A stretch of DNA of 8,850 nt, taken from contig JAMPHX010000056.1 in NCBI GenBank assembly GCA_023663205.1, positions 1-8,850 of the forward strand. Direction: 5' to 3'. A model generated the notes under the pieces. It was not told the DNA's origin. It worked only from the letters and a program-made list of their open reading frames with translations, and searched no databases. This DNA is from Corallococcus sp. Lineage in GTDB: Bacteria > Bacillota > Clostridia > Christensenellales > CAG-314. A program made the position numbers and the translations under genes. Shown here in pieces: positions 7,036 to 8,850 of this stretch; the stretch's first letter is position 1, and the number at the start of each line of letters is the position of its first letter.

Positions 7036-8616
7036 CTATTCTCCCTGTTTGCTCTGTGATTTTTTGTCTTTCTTAGTAAGTTTTTCTTTGTCAACCCATT
7101 CGTGCAGATTTTCTACTCCGTAGTCGGGATACTTTTTGTACGGGAACACAAACAGCAAAAATTTGTTCAGTTTCGCTTCGTACGAATTTCCGCAGGAGCA
7201 TTGACTTTCGCCGTGTTCCGCGCAAAGAGATTCTTTGACGGTTCTGCCTTCGGCGTGCTGTTTGATATATTTGACCGAAGAATATATTACAACTCCGCAA
7301 GCAGCGGCGCACAGAATGGCAACTACCGCCAATACTATAAGATTGGCAACGCCCTTTACCGCGCCCAAAACGGCGCAAACAATACTTGCGACAACCAAAG
7401 CGCCGCACACTGCGGAAAATACCGCAACAGACATCCATTTGGTATCGTATTCGTTTGTTACTCCGCAAGCGGGCTCGTTGCGGACGCCGCACTTATTGCA
7501 GTACAGTTTGAGCCTATCGTTTAGCGCAAATATTCCGAGTACCGAATATACTGCTACCGCGTCGCACAAAAATCCGACAATAAATCGGGTTTCGCCGCCC
7601 AAAACATACATTATGACTGAAATAGTAGTTAATATTACCGATAATCCAAGTAATATCCACCGCGAATGCGCCACTTCCGCCCTTTCCGACTTGAATAACT
7701 TGGAATACAGAGCGTGCAGTTGTTTGCGGTAAATTTTCGATAACGTCAGCAATCCCATAAGTATTGCAAACACCGAAACCAACTGCGAAATCTTGATGTC
7801 GGTTTGCGTGCTGCCTATCCACAGATACAAACTGTCGGTACGCATACCCTCGATAATCAACCTTACGATACCGTAGTAGATACCGTAAAACGCCGTGCAC
7901 CACCCCAGTTTGTACTGTTTGCTGCGCATAAGCACGATTACGCAAATCAAAAATCCGATAAACGTCGCCGCGCTTTCGTAAAAGAAAGTTGCTTGATACC
8001 AACCCGTCTGCACCCTGCCGTTATTTATCCAAACGGCATAACCGTTGAAGCCGTGGTCCTGACCGCCCGAAATCCATTGAAAAAAGTTGGGCAATGCGGA
8101 ATAATCGGTTGTAATCAAACTGCCGTGCGCTTCTTGGTTGGCAAAGTTACCCCACCGTCCGATGGACTGCGCAAGCAGCAATCCCGGCATAATGCAATCG
8201 GCTACGATTTTGAAATCCTGCTTTTTCAGTTTGGAAACCAACAGCGCCGCCAAATATCCGAGTATGACACCGCCGTATATGCCCAGTCCGCCGTCGCGGA
8301 TATCGAAAAAGCGCGACCAATCGGCGGTTTGTCCTTCCCACGGGAAAATAAATACATACAAACGCGCGCCTAATACGCCGAGCGGTATTACGGCAATTGC
8401 GTATGTGCATATGTCGTAAGGATCGTAGCCGCGTTTTTTGAAAAATTTGCCTGCCACGAGTATCGCCAAACTCATACCGGTTACGATTATGATAGCGTAC
8501 AGATAAATAGGCAAGCCGAAAATAAACACCGCGGGATTTCCGTTTGTGCCGCTTCCGTAGCCGAAAGTTTCGCTACCCCAAAATATTTTGTTCAAAAGCA
8601 ATGTATCCAAATGCAA
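7036..8616 (-). CDS. lgt: Prolipoprotein diacylglyceryl transferase with a long C-terminal membrane/Cys-rich extension
   Basis: Transfers diacylglycerol from phosphatidylglycerol to the lipobox Cys of prelipoproteins, the first step of lipoprotein maturation in the cytoplasmic membrane. The core (about 28-300) has the family marks: a first membrane helix with GLPIYLYAIIIVTG, GGLGIYGGVILGY at 109-121, GRWGNFANQEAHG at 153-165 with R154 and N157 matching E. coli R143 and N146, and IEGMRTDSLY at 255-264 with R259 matching R239. Tyr replaces E. coli His103, as in other Gram-positive Lgt. Usual length is about 260-300, but this protein has 526 residues. The extra ~225 hold four predicted helices (about 319-340, 344-365, 394-420, 423-448). 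A cluster C373-x2-C376 with C384 follows the second, and C465, H468, C473, C475 follow the fourth; a Lys-rich tail ends it. The start is TTG at 8616 (in-frame TAA just upstream; AGAAGG only 4 nt away); TTG at 8610 is an alternative. First gene of the unit. Confidence 0.94.
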   Translation of the reverse strand: MHLDTLLLNKIFWGSETFGYGSGTNGNPAVFIFGLPIYLYAIIIVTGMSLAILVAGKFFKKRGYDPYDICTYAIAVIPLGVLGARLYVFIFPWEGQTADWSRFFDIRDGGLGIYGGVILGYLAALLVSKLKKQDFKIVADCIMPGLLLAQSIGRWGNFANQEAHGSLITTDYSALPNFFQWISGGQDHGFNGYAVWINNGRVQTGWYQATFFYESAATFIGFLICVIVLMRSKQYKLGWCTAFYGIYYGIVRLIIEGMRTDSLYLWIGSTQTDIKISQLVSVFAILMGLLTLSKIYRKQLHALYSKLFKSERAEVAHSRWILLGLSVILTTISVIMYVLGGETRFIVGFLCDAVAVYSVLGIFALNDRLKLYCNKCGVRNEPACGVTNEYDTKWMSVAVFSAVCGALVVASIVCAVLGAVKGVANLIVLAVVAILCAAACGVVIYSSVKYIKQHAEGRTVKESLCAEHGESQCSCGNSYEAKLNKFLLFVFPYKKYPDYGVENLHEWVDKEKLTKKDKKSQSKQGE

Positions 8617-8642
8617 AATACCTTCTTCTTATGTTACTTGGT

Positions 8643-8671
8643 ATTTTACTATTTTGCGCCGTCATTGTCAA
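8643..8671 (-). promoter_or_regulatory. Sigma-A-type promoter of the lgt-pncB-divIVA unit
   Basis: On the minus strand, TTGACA (8671-8666), a 17-nt spacer and TAAAAT (8648-8643) match the housekeeping consensus at 11 of 12 positions. Transcription should start near 8636, leaving a leader of only about 20 nt that contains AAGAAGAAGG. There is no room for a riboswitch or attenuator, so expression is likely constitutive. Confidence 0.82.
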
Positions 8672-8850
8672 TTATTTTGTTCTTCAATGGGTGGCATTGC
8701 AAAAACCCGCAAAGATTTGAGTTTTTGCCCCTATCACCCGATATAATTAAGATAACTGCGTATTTGAACATAAAAACAGCCTGCGGGTAAAAATCAAACA
8801 CATCTACTTGTCGCAGACGGCAAAACTTTGCATACCGCAAGTGCAACAAG
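8672..8850. other. Edge region upstream of the lgt promoter, no supported gene
   Basis: About 180 bases to the window edge. Short open frames exist on the minus strand, but none has a start with a ribosome site or a recognisable product. Sequence features are a TATAAT on the plus strand (8741-8746), an imperfect inverted repeat (GCAAAAACCC near 8697-8706 with GAGTTTTTGC near 8718-8727), and a foldback at the very edge (8807-8814 with 8843-8850). The plus strand has no ATG after TATAAT within the window, so any divergent gene would start beyond 8850. Confidence 0.5.
8716..8746 (+). promoter_or_regulatory. Possible divergent promoter
   Basis: A perfect TATAAT (8741-8746) on the plus strand is preceded by TTGAGT (8716-8721) at a 19-nt spacing, longer than the optimal 17. 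It would fire away from lgt toward the window edge. No gene start is visible downstream within the window, so this is a weak call. Confidence 0.35.

Noticed and set aside
8649..8849. A 66-codon minus-strand frame before lgt
   Set aside because: It starts only at TTG near the edge, has no recognisable product, and its end overlaps the -10 element of the lgt promoter.

Overview
The window looks like a chromosomal stretch from a Gram-positive, mid-GC member of the Bacillota, most likely an uncultured Clostridia-type lineage. The evidence is a clostridial-type GroEL, a DivIVA-domain protein, an Lgt of the Gram-positive type (Tyr where E. coli has His103), AGGAG-like ribosome binding sites, one near-perfect sigma-A promoter and U-tailed hairpin terminators. 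The taxonomic guess is inference. No plasmid, phage, insertion sequence, CRISPR, tRNA or rRNA signal was found.

Layout: (1) 2-1330, plus strand: groEL without its first ~98 codons, closed by a 16-bp perfect hairpin terminator. (2) 1416-2645, minus strand: a decayed acyltransferase-3 membrane protein gene. It still has its ribosome binding site and terminator but carries one in-frame stop and about four frame changes, and it converges on groEL. (3) 2646-2967: about 320 bases without a gene. (4) 2968-8671, minus strand: five genes read in the same direction, in transcription order lgt, pncB, a divIVA-like gene, a nucleotidyltransferase-fold gene and a 10-TM metal-exporter-like gene. The first three are tightly packed (3-nt gap, then a 4-nt ATGA overlap) behind a TTGACA-N17-TAAAAT promoter. 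The last two follow after gaps of 131 and 92 nt with no recognisable terminator between them. (5) 8672-8850: an edge region with a possible divergent promoter and a foldback, and no supported gene.

How the genes work together: the lgt-pncB-divIVA unit couples lipoprotein lipidation, NAD salvage from nicotinate and a cell-pole/division coiled-coil protein. This is mostly housekeeping. The points that stand out are an Lgt of 526 residues with an extra four-helix membrane domain carrying two Cys clusters, a nucleotidyltransferase-fold protein with Asn in place of the first catalytic Asp, and a pseudogene in which one frameshift falls inside a perfect 14-bp inverted repeat. I do not see a convincing new defence or mobile system here; the Lgt extension is the best candidate for undescribed biology.
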